DNA of 64,000 nt from Branchipolynoe longqiensis (GCA_030323885.1 CM059200.1:1697299-1761298); one strand, 5' to 3'; positions 1 to 10,611 are shown, counted from the stretch's first letter. Notes: generated by a model not told the origin, from the sequence alone. Numbers and translations are program-made.

Positions 1-44
<44 letters not shown>

Positions 45-58
45 GGGGGGGGGGGGGT

Positions 59-136
<78 letters not shown>

Positions 137-1318
137 TGAGATAGACAGGGGGGGAGGGGGGGGGGGGGGCGGTGGAGGGAGCGGGGGAGATAAGACGATT
201 GGGGACGCGGCTGCGGGGGGGGCGAGGTCTACTCGGGGTTGCGAAGGGCGTAGAGCGGGCCATGGGGCAGGAGGAGGTTGGGGGTGTTGGCGGGGAGGAC
301 GGACACCACAGAGGACGGTATGGCGGGGAGGGGGGGGGGGGGGCCGCGGGAGGGGGTGGGGGGAGGTGGGGGGGGGGGGGGGGGGGAGAGGAGGGGGGCG
401 GTGGGGGAGGGGGGGGGAGGAGGTGGGGGAGGTGGGGGAGGTGGGGGGGAGGGGGAGGGGAGGTGGGGGGAGGTGGGGGAGGGGGGGGGGAGGGAGGTGG
501 GGGTGGGGAGATGGGGGAGGTGGGGGAGGTGGGGGAGGGGGGGGATGGTGGGGGGAGGTGGGGGGGCGAGGACGGGGTTAGGGGGGGAGGCGGCTAGGGG
601 GTGGGGTGGGGACAGGGGTTGGGAGTCGGGCAGCCGGGAGGAGACAGTATTACGGAGGGGGGGGGGGAGGGGGAGGGGGGGAGGGGGGGGGGGGGGGAGT
701 GAGGGGGAGGATGGGGGAGGATGAAGGGACGGGGAATGGGGGGAAGGCCGAAGGGAAGGGGGTGAGGAAGCGTGAAGGGAAGGGGGCAGGAAGGGTGGGA
801 GGCCGAAGGGAAGGTGGAGGAATAGGGCAGGGAAGGGGGAGGAGGAAGCAGGAGGGGGGAAGGGACGGGTGTAGGAGGAAATGGGGGAGGGAAGGGGAGG
901 AGGAAGGGGAGGGGGAGGGGAGGAGGGACGCGGGGAGGACGAGGGAAGGAGGAAGAGGGCAGGGTAACAGGAAGGGGGAAGGGGAAGAGGAAGTGGGGGG
1001 AGGAGGGAGAAGGGAGGGGGAGGAGGGGAGATAAGGGAGGGGGAGGGGAAGGGGGCGAGGAGGGAAAGGGTGAGGGGAGGGGGAGTCGTAAGGCGAGGGA
1101 AGGGGGGACGGGGGTGTAAGGGGAGGGAACTTGGGGAAAGAAGAGCGGAAGCCGGAAGAAGTACAGAGAAAGGGAAATGGGAACTGAGAAAGCGGAGCAG
1201 AAAGGCGAAGGACCAATGGAATAGGGGAAGAGAGAGGGGAATGTGGGACGGGAGAAAGGGGGAAAGAGGTAAGCCGGGTGGCGACAGAAACGAGGGTAGA
1301 TGGTGACGTTTGCTGACA
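1..1318. repeat. Poly-G / purine-rich low-complexity tract
   Basis: The first 135 bases are almost pure G with two T interruptions. The tract then grades into GGGGGA and GGGAGGA runs to about 1.3 kb. The G strand has many runs of four or more G and should form G-quadruplexes. Open frames on both strands here (Gly/Arg-rich, and Pro/Ser/Leu-rich up to 369 codons) follow from base composition and are not genes. Long homopolymers at a window edge can also be a sequencing or assembly artefact. Confidence 0.9.
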
Positions 1319-1737
1319 CTTAAGTGACAGGGAGACAAGATGGACAGGAGGGCAGATCAGGCGGGAGGAGGGAGGCGGGAGGCGGGGGAGGGAGGCAGGA
1401 GATGGGAGGTGGGAGGCGGGGAAATGGAGGCGGGTGATGGGAGGTGGGAGGCGGGAGGCGGGAGGCGGGAGATGGAAGGTGAGATGCGGTAGGCAAGGGG
1501 CGGAGGGCAGGAGGCAGGATGCGGCATGGGGGATGCGGGAGGCAGGAGGCGGGATGTGGGAGGCAGGAGGTGGGAGGTGGGAGGTGGGAGACGGGAGTCA
1601 GACGGCAAGGCCACCTTAAAAGGGGCAGGAGGTAGGAGGGAGGAAGTGCGAGGCGGGAGATGGGAGGTGGGAGGCAGGAGTCAGACGGCAAGAAAGCTAC
1701 CTTAAAAGGGGCAGGAGAACCAGGGAGGCGGGAGAAG
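1319..1737. repeat. GGGAGGY minisatellite
   Basis: Imperfect 7-bp units (GGGAGGC, GGGAGGT, GGGAGAT) fill the interval. A non-minisatellite block starting CAGACGGCAAG and ending CCTTAAAAGGGGCAGGAG occurs twice (near 1599-1630 and 1684-1717), so a larger unit of about 85 bp has also duplicated. No coding potential. Confidence 0.85.
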
Positions 1738-1984
1738 GAGCAGGACGCGCCCTCCGCATCTGTATGCATCTCACGCGACGCCATTTTATGTTTGCTCCCT
1801 TTGTCAGCGCTGACACGAACCCGCCAACACTGGCGACAGTATCTGTGATGGCATATGATAATAAAAACAGGGCCTTGTACAGATGACAACAGGCGGCCAT
1901 TGTGAATCCGCCGTGTAGTTCATAAGGGAATCCCTGGTGGGACTCTCAACAGAGATGTAGCAGCTTCCCAGCGCATGATATACA
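1738..1984. other. Unassigned sequence
   Basis: Ordinary-composition sequence between the G-rich tract and the first DR3 repeat. I see no gene, SINE or inverted repeat. Confidence 0.5.
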
Positions 1985-2158
1985 ATTTATATGCTGTATA
2001 AGAATTATACAAATATAATAGCCTGGAATATCCTGCCTGCTCCTTAGCACTCCCCTATTCATCTATTGCTCCAGCCTAGTAAACCTCAGCTCCGATAGTG
2101 GCGCCACCACCCACTTCACACTGTAACCGCCACTCAGTGTACCGCCGAAAGATAAGTC
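1985..2158 (+). repeat. Dispersed repeat DR3, copy 1
   Basis: It begins ATATGCTGTATAAGAATTAT and ends at TGTACCGCCGAAA. The same sequence occurs in reverse complement at 44400-44612, with shorter relatives at 13323-13456 and 14540-14745. Shared landmarks are TATACNARTATAATARCCTG, TGGCGCCA and GTAACCGCCACTCA. Three of the four copies abut (AT)n runs. Class unknown; a MITE is possible. Confidence 0.75.
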
Positions 2159-2265
2159 TTGCCAGACGGGATGGTCAAATGAGTTGAGTGCCCAATTCCC
2201 ATGTGGCACATCCAAAGATTCAAAACCCGACACATGCAAAACATAATAATGACTTAAAACTCTAT
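2159..2265 (+). repeat. SINE-A head fragment, degenerate
   Basis: Contains CAGACGGGATGG and AATGACTTAAAA, the first and last landmarks of the SINE-A tRNA head. The B-box region is poorly preserved. Confidence 0.5.
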
Positions 2266-2345
2266 AATTGTTACTACTGTAGTGGTCTGCACTGACCTCT
2301 CAGGCAAGGAGCCATATAGACAGGTAGGCGTGGGTAGTGTGGTGA

Positions 2346-2512
2346 TATCAGGGAGCCTAGGTTTTGTAATGGTTAACACACTGGCCCGGAATGCAAAGAG
2401 ATGTGGGGTCGAGTCCTGCTCTAGATGCAATATTTCCCATTTTCATCACCCCCATGACACTACTTAAGGTAGGGCTAAGAAGCAGTAAATGAGGAAGATC
2501 AGGTCTGTGTCT
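2346..2512 (+). repeat. SINE-D with shared 3' tail
   Basis: A tRNA-like head (A box around TTTTGTAATGGTTAACAC, B box GGGGTCGAGTCCT) is followed by a short body and a tail reading AGCAGTAAATGAGGAAGATC. The head is also found at 33955-34075. The tail resembles (in the corresponding orientation) the tails attached to SINE-A at 35.6 and 59.7 kb and to SINE-B at 48.1 kb. Confidence 0.65.
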
Positions 2513-2589
2513 CATCAACCCGTCCACCCAGCCCAATCCATGTACATCGTTAACACTCCAACCACTATACATATACAGGCTCCGTACAC

Positions 2590-2850
2590 GTGTGAAAATA
2601 TGGAATTCAAGGCTATGTTACGGCTTTTCAAGGCTGTTTTTGATAGGAATTCAAGACTATTTTCATTTGGATTCAGGGGCCAAACAACGATCGCAAATGG
2701 CGATTTCGGACTGATTTGGATCACTGGGGACAGCGTAATGTAATTCCAGGCTCTTGAAGACTAATTACCCAAAATAGGTTAAATTCAAGGCTTTTGAAGG
2801 CCTTGAAATGGGGCAAGTGAAGTACAAAACTGTCTAGGCCCCCATACGGA
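2590..2850 (+). repeat. Dispersed repeat DR1 (TTCAAGGC), copy 1
   Basis: Rich in GAATTCAAGGC and CTTTTCAAGG words. It shares the order ACGTGTGAAAATATGGAATT, CATTTGGATT, ACTGGGGACA and CCCAAAATAGGTTAAATTC with a second copy at 8028-8310. Class unknown. Confidence 0.75.
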
Positions 2851-3261
2851 CTCTGAATACATGAACTCACAACTCATTTGCATTGTTGTTGGAAGCCCTT
2901 GATCACGTGGCTCACACCGTGACCGTTGATGGATCACCAAACAAGGAGCGCCATGCCAACATTGTTGCGCATGTCACTTACATCAACGCTTTCACAACAA
3001 ATGTGGCTGAGCGAAGCTTCCTGATTGAATGGTGCATTTGTGTAACTTAAAATCTGATCTTGAGCAGTCATGTTGTTAATGTTCCCAGACCAGAAGCCTA
3101 ATGTGGCCCGTCCTGATTGACCTTAGATGTTGCTAGGACGTAAAACAACAACAACGTAACAAAGCTAATGTGGCACTCTAAGGATCACTTTTCTTCGGCA
3201 CCCTGATAGCTGACAACTGATGGAGACGGCGACGAACTCGGGTGGCAATTTAATGTGCGCA
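2851..3261. other. Mostly unassigned; SINE-A tail fragment at 3110-3160
   Basis: The only recognised piece is a 3' fragment of SINE-A (TCCTGATTGACCTTAGATGT through AAAACAACAACAACG). The sequence before it shows nothing I can assign. Confidence 0.5.
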
Positions 3262-3602
3262 CAACCAGACGGGATGGCCGAATGAGTTAGAGCATCAGTC
3301 TCCCGTGTTGGTAGACCATGGGATCGTGGTGCGAACCCTGGTCGAGTCAAACCAATGACTTAAAAATGTATACTTGTTGCTTCCAAGCCAGGCCCTCAAC
3401 ATTATTAGGATAGGGCAAGGACTGGTTGGCTCAGTATCAGGATAATGTGGCTGAGTGGGATATCAGGTCATGGTGCTGGTGGCCTGGTCTCCTAGTGGGG
3501 CAGCCCTATAAAGTCACCATGAGTGTGCACTGTCACAAGTTGGTACCCGTGCTGATATGACCTTAGATGTTGCTATGACATAAACCAACAACAAAGAAAC
3601 AA
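3262..3602 (+). mobile_element. SINE-A, full length, with target duplication
   Basis: Head GACGGGATGGCCGAATGAG (A box) and a B-box region related to GGTTCGAACCCTGG, spaced as in a class II tRNA, most like tRNA-Leu. Then come the SINE-A body (GGCTCAGTATCAGGATAATG, GGTCATGGTGCTGG, TATAAAGTCACCATGAG) and the tail GACCTTAGATGTTGC with an ACAACAAA end. The flanks TAATGTGCGCA (3251-3261) and TAATGTGTGCA (3603-3613) are a one-mismatch target-site duplication, showing retroposition with the tail as 3' end. Confidence 0.9.
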
Positions 3603-3613
3603 TAATGTGTGCA

Positions 3614-3995
3614 AGTACACATCCTCATTTGTAGCTGTCAGCCCCCTAGCGGCAACTAATCTAGGTCGTCATTATTATCATCAGCTATATATATTATATA
3701 TATGATATATACTTTATACTATATATATCATATATAGTATATGTATATGTAATATAGTATATATTATATAGTATATGTTATGTAAAATATAATTTATTAT
3801 ATATATATAAATAGGCGGGGTTTCTCCTACCTTTATTTAATTATTTATTTAACGATCTCGATTATTTTATATATGCTGCGGTACTAGCAATCTTTGCTCC
3901 GCTGCTACGGCGCTGCCGCTCCTTTTCATTCAGTCTGCTGCCACCCAGCTCGCTGCTGCTACACAATTTTAGCTACTCGATTTCAAACTGTACAC
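3614..3995. repeat. AT-rich region with TATATA microsatellite
   Basis: Imperfect (TA)n runs from about 3684 to 3815, then unassigned sequence. No coding signal. Confidence 0.7.
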
Positions 3996-3997
3996 AC

Positions 3998-4129
3998 CTG
4001 GGCCCATATTCATGATGCGGTGTTAGCGAGCCAAAACTGGTTTTGGTGGGGATTTCTAGGTTAGCGGCGAAAACTCAGTATGTAAACACACCGAGTGTAA
4101 GCTAACACTGCGTCATGAATACGGGCCCT
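3998..4129. mobile_element. Short inverted-repeat element, GGGCCC ends
   Basis: About 130 bp. It begins GGGCCCATATTCATGATGCG and ends in the near-perfect reverse complement (CGTCATGAATACGGGCCC); the arms pair for about 27 bp with three mismatches. This GGGCCCRTATTCA end type is seen in PIF/Harbinger and ISL2EU-like MITEs of animals (family knowledge). I could not define a target duplication. Confidence 0.75.
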
Positions 4130-5077
4130 GTACTATTTACTTTACTTGGACGATCCCATACACAGTCTACTTGCTACCTGTGTTCGTTTACTGCTGCCTT
4201 GACAAGCCTGGAGCTCAAATGAGAGGACGATCGACCTGCCATTGCTGTGTCGTGAGCTAAAACCATTCACATTTATATATATATATATACGTTTTCTTTT
4301 AACCATTTGCCATTTGAGATCACTTGTGTCGAGTTGCCAAATTTGGTGCGTGCAGATAGTGTGTCGACGATCATTTTGTGATCATTGGAAGGATCATTAC
4401 TGAACGTTTTTGTAGTGCTAGTACAATTCGGTCGTTTAAATATTAACAAAAACGGCCATTAATCGACACACTTGTGCCTTGCTTAGATCGCATTTCATTA
4501 TGCTGGATTAATAGTTATTGAGTAGATAACCACACTGACTTAACATAATTACGATCTCTGTAAACGAAGACCATGGTTCAGGCTATAACACACCTGTATT
4601 TTGGCTGCCATAGCCCAGCGGTAAAGCGCAGCGGCACGAGTCGAGATCGGCATTAATCGGAAATATATACACATACACATACATGTATATATACAGATCG
4701 TGTGCAAAACATTATGTCCTAGCAACACATAAGGTATATATGACTAACGCACATATCGTCTCCAAGAGGAAAATTTTACATTCATGACCGTGATTGTTGA
4801 GCGTAAGACTACATGTGCTTTCGATTTATATATATGATATTGACACCATTTTACTGACATTATTATCTACATGACGCCTTGATTGGGCCGACAGCAGACT
4901 CCATACTGTCACTATCGACCCCAACACTTCAGCACCCTCACCGACTAGGCGTTACTTTAATACACACCGCTTGACTAAAGTTACCTGCGGGCAATTTAGC
5001 CAACAACAGACTACTAAACATTTCTTACCATTCAGGCGTGTCGTTGACAGGCACTTCTTGACCTAGGCGATCTTAGT
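4130..5077. other. Region 5' of the gag-like ORF; no LTR found
   Basis: Holds a tRNA-like fragment at about 4609-4660 (CCATAGCCCAGCGGTAAAGC, A-box-like) and scattered AT runs. I found no direct or inverted repeat marking a retroelement terminus. Confidence 0.4.
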
Positions 5078-5785
5078 ATGCCTAGAGCCTGCTGTGATAG
5101 TTGTGGTGCTGTACATGACACGGGAGATACGATTGAGTGTGAACGGAAAAAAGCTAGCGCCAGGCTGAGCACACGCTCACAGACGACGCGGGGGATGACA
5201 GATAGGCCTGAAAAGATGCCGACCGAGGAGGTGCCCTTGAGTGTTTTGGAGGGGGCTACACTACTAGAACGGAAGGAGCGCGCAGCAAAGGAGGTGGAGG
5301 CATTGGAACTAGAGGATGAGTTAGAGGAATTGGAAGAACGTCGAGAGCTACTATTAGCCAAGCGCGACAGACGGAGGAACCGGCGCAAGGACGAACACCA
5401 AGATGGCATGGGCACCATGTTGGACGGGCATGGGGGGACCACCGGCGTCACTGACAGTGCCGATACGGGAACCAGCCACCCATACATGGATGCAGCCTCG
5501 TTGGGCCGGCCAGAGGACGGCTTCTGTTCGTACGGGAAGGATACAGGCCGCTCCTGTGCAACTACACGTCGAAGGAGGTCCAGAAGCAGTTCTTCAAGCC
5601 GTAGCGCCAGCCGGAGGCGTAGAAGTAAGTGGAGTTTGAAACGCTTTACTGTGGGTCACAAGGACGTCCGGAAGACGAACTGTTATGAAATAATTGCTGC
5701 GACAGGTCAGTGGGCCCTAGGAATAAAGGAATTAGTTGTGAAAGACTACCAAGCACTAATGGAGCACTTGGTGTTTTTGCACTGC
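5078..5785 (+). pseudogene. gag-like ORF, N-terminal part (DIRS-type retroelement)
   Basis: The open frame runs 5078-5809. Its protein starts with a Cys pair region (CCDSCGAVHDTGDTIEC) that could be a small zinc-binding or PHD-like N-terminus. An acidic/basic coiled-coil stretch follows (about residues 60-105, rich in E, L and R), then an RS-rich stretch (residues 165-186). After residue about 235 this frame stops, while the frame 1 base back continues with gag-like sequence. That points to a -1 shift near the GTGTTTTTGC run at 5771-5780. No similarity to a cellular gene is evident. Together with the next two entries this is one decayed element. Confidence 0.6.
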
Positions 5786-6111
5786 GGGCACGTACCGGCG
5801 AGTACATAGACTCAGCTCACTCAGACTACGATTTATCAATTAGGTCGCTCGCGGAATACATTGGTTTTGCGGCCTTTGCTGGTGCAAACAGGGGAACCAG
5901 TGTATTACATTATGGAGCGTTGAATGTAAAGTCAAAGAGGTACGGTACCTCGAGCTATTCTGCTCGCAAGTCAGGCCAACATACAAAAAGGCCTTGCTAC
6001 GCTTGGAATGGAGAAGATGGATGTTCAAGGGTTGAGGACGAGTGCAGATTCGGTCATGTTTGTTCGAAATGCCATAGGAAGGGGCACAAGCGACCAGCTT
6101 GCAAAGAGTGA
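5710..6111 (+). pseudogene. gag-like C-terminal part with CCCH and CCHC zinc motifs
   Basis: In the -1 frame relative to the preceding entry; the likely junction is 5771-5795, so the true join starts later than the Met at 5710. The C-terminus carries two zinc motifs in tandem. The first is C-x8-C-x6-C-x3-H (CYAWNGEDGC...CRFGH); the second is the knuckle C-x2-C-x4-H-x4-C (CSKCHRKGHKRPAC). This CCCH-plus-knuckle pair is characteristic of gag proteins in DIRS and related tyrosine-recombinase retrotransposons (family knowledge). The ORF ends in a single TGA (6109-6111); the same frame then stays open into the reverse transcriptase. Confidence 0.7.
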
Positions 6112-7085
6112 CACTCAAGAAGCCCTTGGGCTGGCCGCGCGGATGGCCCCATAGTTATTTCAGGGGGTCAACAGGGTAATTCTGCTAATCAAGCTGGTCA
6201 TAAGTCCACCCCTACGATTAGGAACGTGAGAGAGGTCTTTGAAGGTGACCGACATGTGGTTGTACAGAGAGATGGGGCAGATGTAGCCAAGACGGTCTTT
6301 GCAGGTGACCAGGTGACATTTACGTACAATAGCACACACCGGAAAGAGGACAGCGACCGGGGGGTCGTTGAAGGTGACCTGAGTGCCAGAGGTAGTGAGG
6401 ATCGGCGGGACTGCATACATGGGGCGAGCATTGGCCCCCCTAGTGATTGTGATAACCGGCGCCTTTCTGTGCCTAACTGTGATATGGACTGGTGTGATGT
6501 GCTCGAGACTGATGACGGTCTAATTGTATCAATGTGTGAATTTGAAGGCCATCCACCTGTTGTTTTCAGAGTTGAGCTTGACTGTGCGAGAGGAGTTTGT
6601 GCATGTGTTTATATGCTTAAGGGTGTGTGCTGCCAGCTCAAGCCGTGCCGGTTTTTCTCCGAGCTGTTTCTTAGAGGGGATATTGATCCCGATGCCGCCT
6701 ATATTTTACGTGGCATTGTGTTCGGGTTTAGGGTCGTAGATTGTGCATTTAACCACAAGTATGAGAATAGTAAACGCTTGTCTAAGTCTGAGCGGGACCT
6801 GATCAATGAAAGATTAAGAGCAGAGCTAGAACAGGGCATTGTTTCCTTCGCCAATGACATTCCCCAATGCGTTCACTCCATGTTTATCATGCCTAAGGAT
6901 GGGGGGGGTGGTCGCCTTGTGATCGACTGTAGCAGACCCCGGGGTAAATCGGTAAATACCGCAACAAGCGAGGTTGCTGAGAAGTTTAGGTATCTGAGTG
7001 TCGATACGGTAATAGATGCGCTAGTTAGGGGCGATCATCTGTCTTCAATAGACATAAAGGATGCCTATAGGGCGGTACAGATAAC
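6112..7085 (+). pseudogene. Reverse transcriptase N-terminal part (DIRS-type), truncated
   Basis: The frame is open from just after the gag TGA; the first Met is at 6226. The C-terminal half matches the start of a reverse transcriptase: an N-terminal lead-in (residues RGIVFGFRVVDCAF), a substrate-contact stretch (MFIMPKDGGGGRLVIDCSRP, GKSVN) and catalytic block A (SSIDIKDAYRAVQI). The order and spacing resemble DIRS/Ngaro more than gypsy. Block A is the last recognisable part: sequence switches abruptly at about 7083 to a GTCACA-type inverted-repeat element. The YXDD block, RNase H and recombinase are absent. I infer a dead copy. Confidence 0.7.
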
Positions 7086-7191
7086 GTCATTATGACGTCA
7101 TCATAACGTAATCCAACGTACATCAACGTAATGACGAAAAATCACCACGTTAGGCTCACGTTCGCTCATTACGTCGTAGTGTGACAGGGGT
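7083..7191 (-). mobile_element. GTCACA-type element, fragment that truncates the RT
   Basis: On the minus strand it reads CCTGTCACACTACGACGTAA, then AACGTGAG and a GTGATTTTT stretch. The same order appears in the starts of the elements at 10362, 41699, 45118 and 61052. Only one terminus is recognisable. ATAACGT occurs at both edges (7081-7087, 7192-7198) and might be a target duplication, or chance. Confidence 0.65.
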
Positions 7192-7750
7192 ATAACGTAC
7201 GACACCAGTGACCTCCAACTGACCTCTAGACGACTCAGTGACCCCGGGTGACCTCTCCTGAGAGCACCATGATGCACACCCGTGTGCTGAATCTCTCGGA
7301 CCTGTGGCAGGCCACCTAGCGGCTAGTAGTGGAAATTGGACGAATGAGCAGCTCACTCCGAGCAAGGCACATCCCAGTTTTACTAAGCAATTCGCCAACC
7401 GCATTGATTTATTCATTTATTAAATCAGAAAGCTTCGCTGCGGCTATAAGAGCATTCAGAGAATCTCAGGAGGGGGAACAGAACAAGTGCATTGGGTGAC
7501 CTAGATATTTACAGAGCTTGAATGCTGTTCACTGATGAATCAATTACCGTAAATACGTGAATAATACACAATAATATTCAGACATGAATGTATCTCTCTG
7601 TATCTCTCTGTATTACACGACAGCTGACCTGGCCTAGTTACAGTGCCAATTAGCGTGGCACAACATACTCTTCTGATAATATTTGTAATCTATAAATGGT
7701 AGAACTTTCAATTTAGGCCAGTTGGGAAAAGAAACAGAAATGGAGAAGAA
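7192..7750. other. Unassigned sequence
   Basis: No RT continuation, SINE or inverted repeat recognised. Confidence 0.5.
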
Positions 7751-7946
7751 AGTGAGTTAGAGCGTACGTCTCCCGTGTTGGTAGACCATGGGATCGTGGT
7801 ACAAACCCTGGTCGAGTCAAACCAATGACTTAATAATGTATACTTGTCACTTCCTATCCAGGTGCTCAACATTATTAGGATAGCGCAAGGACTGGTTGGC
7901 TCAGTGTCAGGATAATGTGGCTCAGTGGGCTATCAGGTCATGGTCT
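7751..7946 (+). repeat. SINE-A, truncated at both ends
   Basis: Runs from GAGTTAGAGCGTACGTCTCC in the tRNA head to GGGCTATCAGGTCATGGTC in the body. The B-box region reads ACAAACCCTGGTCGAG. Confidence 0.85.
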
Positions 7947-8027
7947 TCTTTCAATTGAAATATTCAATCCAAAATAAATCTGGTCTAACTAACTAATAAT
8001 GAACAAAATGTTAGGGTGATGGTCGGC

Positions 8028-8310
8028 ACACGTGTGAAAATATGGAATTCAAAGCTATTTCAAGGCTTGTTAAGGCTGTTTTTTTTATAGGAATTCAAGA
8101 TGCTTTTCATTTGGATTTCATGGGGTGAATGGCGATTGTTGACTAATTTAGAACACTGGGGACAATTTACCGGAATTCAATCCTTTTCAAGACTATTTAC
8201 CCAAAATAGGTTAAATTCAAGGCTTTTCAAAGCATTGAAATGTGGCAAATGAAGTTCAAGACTTTTCTAGACTTTTCAAGACTTGCCATGCCCCGCACTG
8301 ACCCTGAAAC
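8028..8310 (+). repeat. Dispersed repeat DR1, copy 2
   Basis: Second copy of the TTCAAGGC repeat at 2590-2850, colinear with it. It has extra CTTTTCAAGACTT words near the end. Confidence 0.75.
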
Positions 8311-8469
8311 AAACAATTAACATCGTATTTTCGCCATTTAGGTTATAGGATGTATCTATCACAGAGTGATATCAAACCAGCCTATGCATAATACAGCGCC
8401 AGTCTGACTGATAGCTACCGACTTGCTGCGGGGTGTAATGGCGGAAATACGGTAGCCTACTTTGGGCAG

Positions 8470-8660
8470 AAGGAGGCTGTTATTTACAGGGTGGTTTAGT
8501 AGTTCTGCCGGTATCCCGGCAGGGGGCGCGGCCGTGTCATTACTATGGGGATTAGGGGGGCGTGGCCGGAATTCGCAGTCGGGCTGAGTGTAATTAAGAC
8601 GCGCCTGCCTGAACGAGTGAAAGGGAATAAGGCTGCGAACCCGTCTCATTGTGTCGCACA
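8470..8660. promoter_or_regulatory. CpG-rich patch with CTCF-like motif
   Basis: GC- and CpG-enriched compared with its surroundings. CCGGCAGGGGGCGCG at 8516-8530 fits the CTCF core, a factor conserved in bilaterians. No exon is recognised next to it. Confidence 0.4.
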
Positions 8661-8681
8661 ACGCGAGATGTAACCCTCATA

Positions 8682-9306
8682 AGCCGTGTTCACACCCACA
8701 ACTTTAGGCCAAACTAGATAAGGCGAACTAGATGAGGCGAACTAGGCATGGAAGTGAGTCGTGTCCACACTTGCAGTACTTGGGTCGGTTTAAGGCGGAA
8801 ATTGATATCTGCGCATGAGCCAGTCCATACTAACCAGCGTCAGTTTCGGTTAGTCGACATCACCACGAGAGAGTGTGGGTTCGACCTAGATGTGTATGGA
8901 CTGAAACGTATTGTTTTGGAATGATCAAAACTTCTGCTGGCCAGTGAAAACTTAAAAATAAACATGAAAAATATATCTGGGCACCTCTAGCCGGTTCATA
9001 GACCAAATTATATAATATGCACTTGTGATCGACCGCAAAGTAAACAAACTCAGGTCTCGACTGCGCATGCATGTGACTTGCTTAAGCCGCTTCAAGTAAA
9101 GCACTACCGTCCACACAAGGAAGGTGGGCCGACTTAAGTTAGTTCGCTTCATTTATACTACCTCGCGAGATGGTTTACTTGACGCAAACTAGATGAGGTG
9201 ACTCAGGCTTAAGTCGCCTCAGCGTAGTGTCCACGCGACCAATGTGAGGCGAACTATAGGAGACAAACTACTTGAGGCGACTTAACGCCTGTGTGTGAAC
9301 GGGGCT
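8682..9306. mobile_element. Inverted-repeat element, word GAGGCGAACTA
   Basis: Ends AGCCGTGTTCACACCC and, on the other strand, AGCCCCGTTCACACAC. The interior repeats GAGGCGAACTA and TAAGTCGCCTC in both orientations, so each half is a degenerate complement of the other. Flanks ATA (8679-8681) and TTA (9307-9309) are imperfect as a target duplication. TGCGCATGCA lies at 9063-9072, the same ten bases (reverse complement) as the hairpin core at 10552. Confidence 0.75.
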
Positions 9307-9445
9307 TTAGTCTTACCGCTAGCAGTGTGTACCCATAAGGTGCAGCATTAACCCGCCCGACAGCGCCACTATCGGTGGGCAGCAGGGTATTGCCAAGTCG
9401 GGCTGCTGTAACAAGTGGACCGTGAAGGCGACTGCTTTGGTTCAT

Positions 9446-9675
9446 GGTTGGTTGGTTGTTTGAGTTTCAGTTCCTTGCAACATCTAAGGTCATATCAGGA
9501 CTTTGGTTGCTAAATGACATTGCATTTACATGGGGCATTGGCTTGTGACAGTGCACACTCATGGCGATTTAATAGAACTGTCCCACTGGGAGACTAGGCT
9601 GGCATCACCATGACCTGATATCCCACTCAGTCATATTACCACCAGCCCTTGTCCTATCCTAAAGCTGGGTGTTCT
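9446..9675 (-). repeat. SINE-A, 3' two thirds
   Basis: Reads from the tail (CAACATCTAAGGTCATATCA) through CACACTCATGGCGA and CACCATGACCTGATATCCCA to TCCTATCCTAAAGC. The tRNA head is missing. A 15-20 bp insertion sits near 9505. Confidence 0.85.
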
Positions 9676-10355
9676 ACGTAGGGATAAAGTGTAAAATATT
9701 CCGATAATTACACATTGGTGGGAATGTGAACTCGTCTATATGGGATTACACATGTTATATACAAGGTAAATGATGTAATGTGACCAAATGCATGTGGTAT
9801 TGTGTCGTGCTGGTGATCCTTTACTTAGATTAAATAGACATTGTGTATTATATAGATAGTGTGAGAAGGGCACTACTGTTAGTGTGATAGGGCCTTAGCA
9901 GCTCTGCTCACAACCCCCTCCCCCACCAAGTGTTTTGTACGGATCACTGCACACCCAGACACAACAGGTCAGTGAGGCCAAAACAACCAAGGCATGGTTA
10001 CAAGCCGGCTTGCTGTTGATTGGTGGATATATGAATGCTTACTGTTGATTGGAGGATCTGGTCATGTGACAGGCCATCTTGGATTCTAAAACCACTATAT
10101 AATAATAAACCTGAGGGTGCAAGCTCTCTCTACCTTTAACTCTATAATCTGCCTTTCTCCTCCTTGCCTGTAGTCGTTTCCTATTTAGCCTGCCTACACA
10201 ACTACAGCTGTCAGCCGACGACTTTACAAAAGGTTCGGTGCCAATGGAATAAGGTGGAAGGTGCATTGGCTACTTGCTTAAAGGCGCTTAGTCCGATAGT
10301 TTTAAGTTTCTACCATTTTCTCAGATACATTCAATAGATTGATCGTTATAATGTA
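9676..10355. other. Unassigned sequence
   Basis: No recognised gene or repeat. Contains a short near-duplication (TTGATTGGTGGATATATGAA, TTGATTGGAGGATC) at 10016-10050. Confidence 0.5.
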
Positions 10356-10361
10356 CTTAAA

Positions 10362-10610
10362 AGCCCTATCGCAATACGACGCATCGCGCAAACGTGCGCC
10401 GACGTAGCTGATTTTGCATCAATACGTCATTGTATGTTGATATGCGTTACTCGAACGTTTCGCGTTCGTTATGCGTACGTCGATTTACATTGATGTACGT
10501 CATTGTACATCGATATATGGCATCGCTCATTAAGGGGTCGCAAAAGTTTTGTGCATGCGCAAAACTTTCTATGTTCGACAACGTGTGAATTTTACGTTGG
10601 CTGTATGTTA
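10362..10610 (+). mobile_element. GTCACA-type element with internal hairpin, 3' end lost
   Basis: Starts AGCCCTATCGCAATACGACG after TTA-like flank CTTAA and continues colinear with the elements at 41699, 45118 and 61052. Positions 10543-10568 form a perfect 9-bp stem AAAGTTTTG / CAAAACTTT around loop TGCATGCG. The far terminus is not recognisable; DR4 sequence follows. Confidence 0.7.
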
Positions 10611-10611
10611 T

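Noticed and set aside
229..1338. 369-codon Pro/Ser-rich minus-strand frame
   Set aside because: Complement of the G-rich tract; low-complexity only.
5771..5780. Programmed -1 frameshift site in gag
   Set aside because: G TTT TTG is not a canonical slippery heptamer and no downstream structure was identified; kept only as a possibility in the finding.
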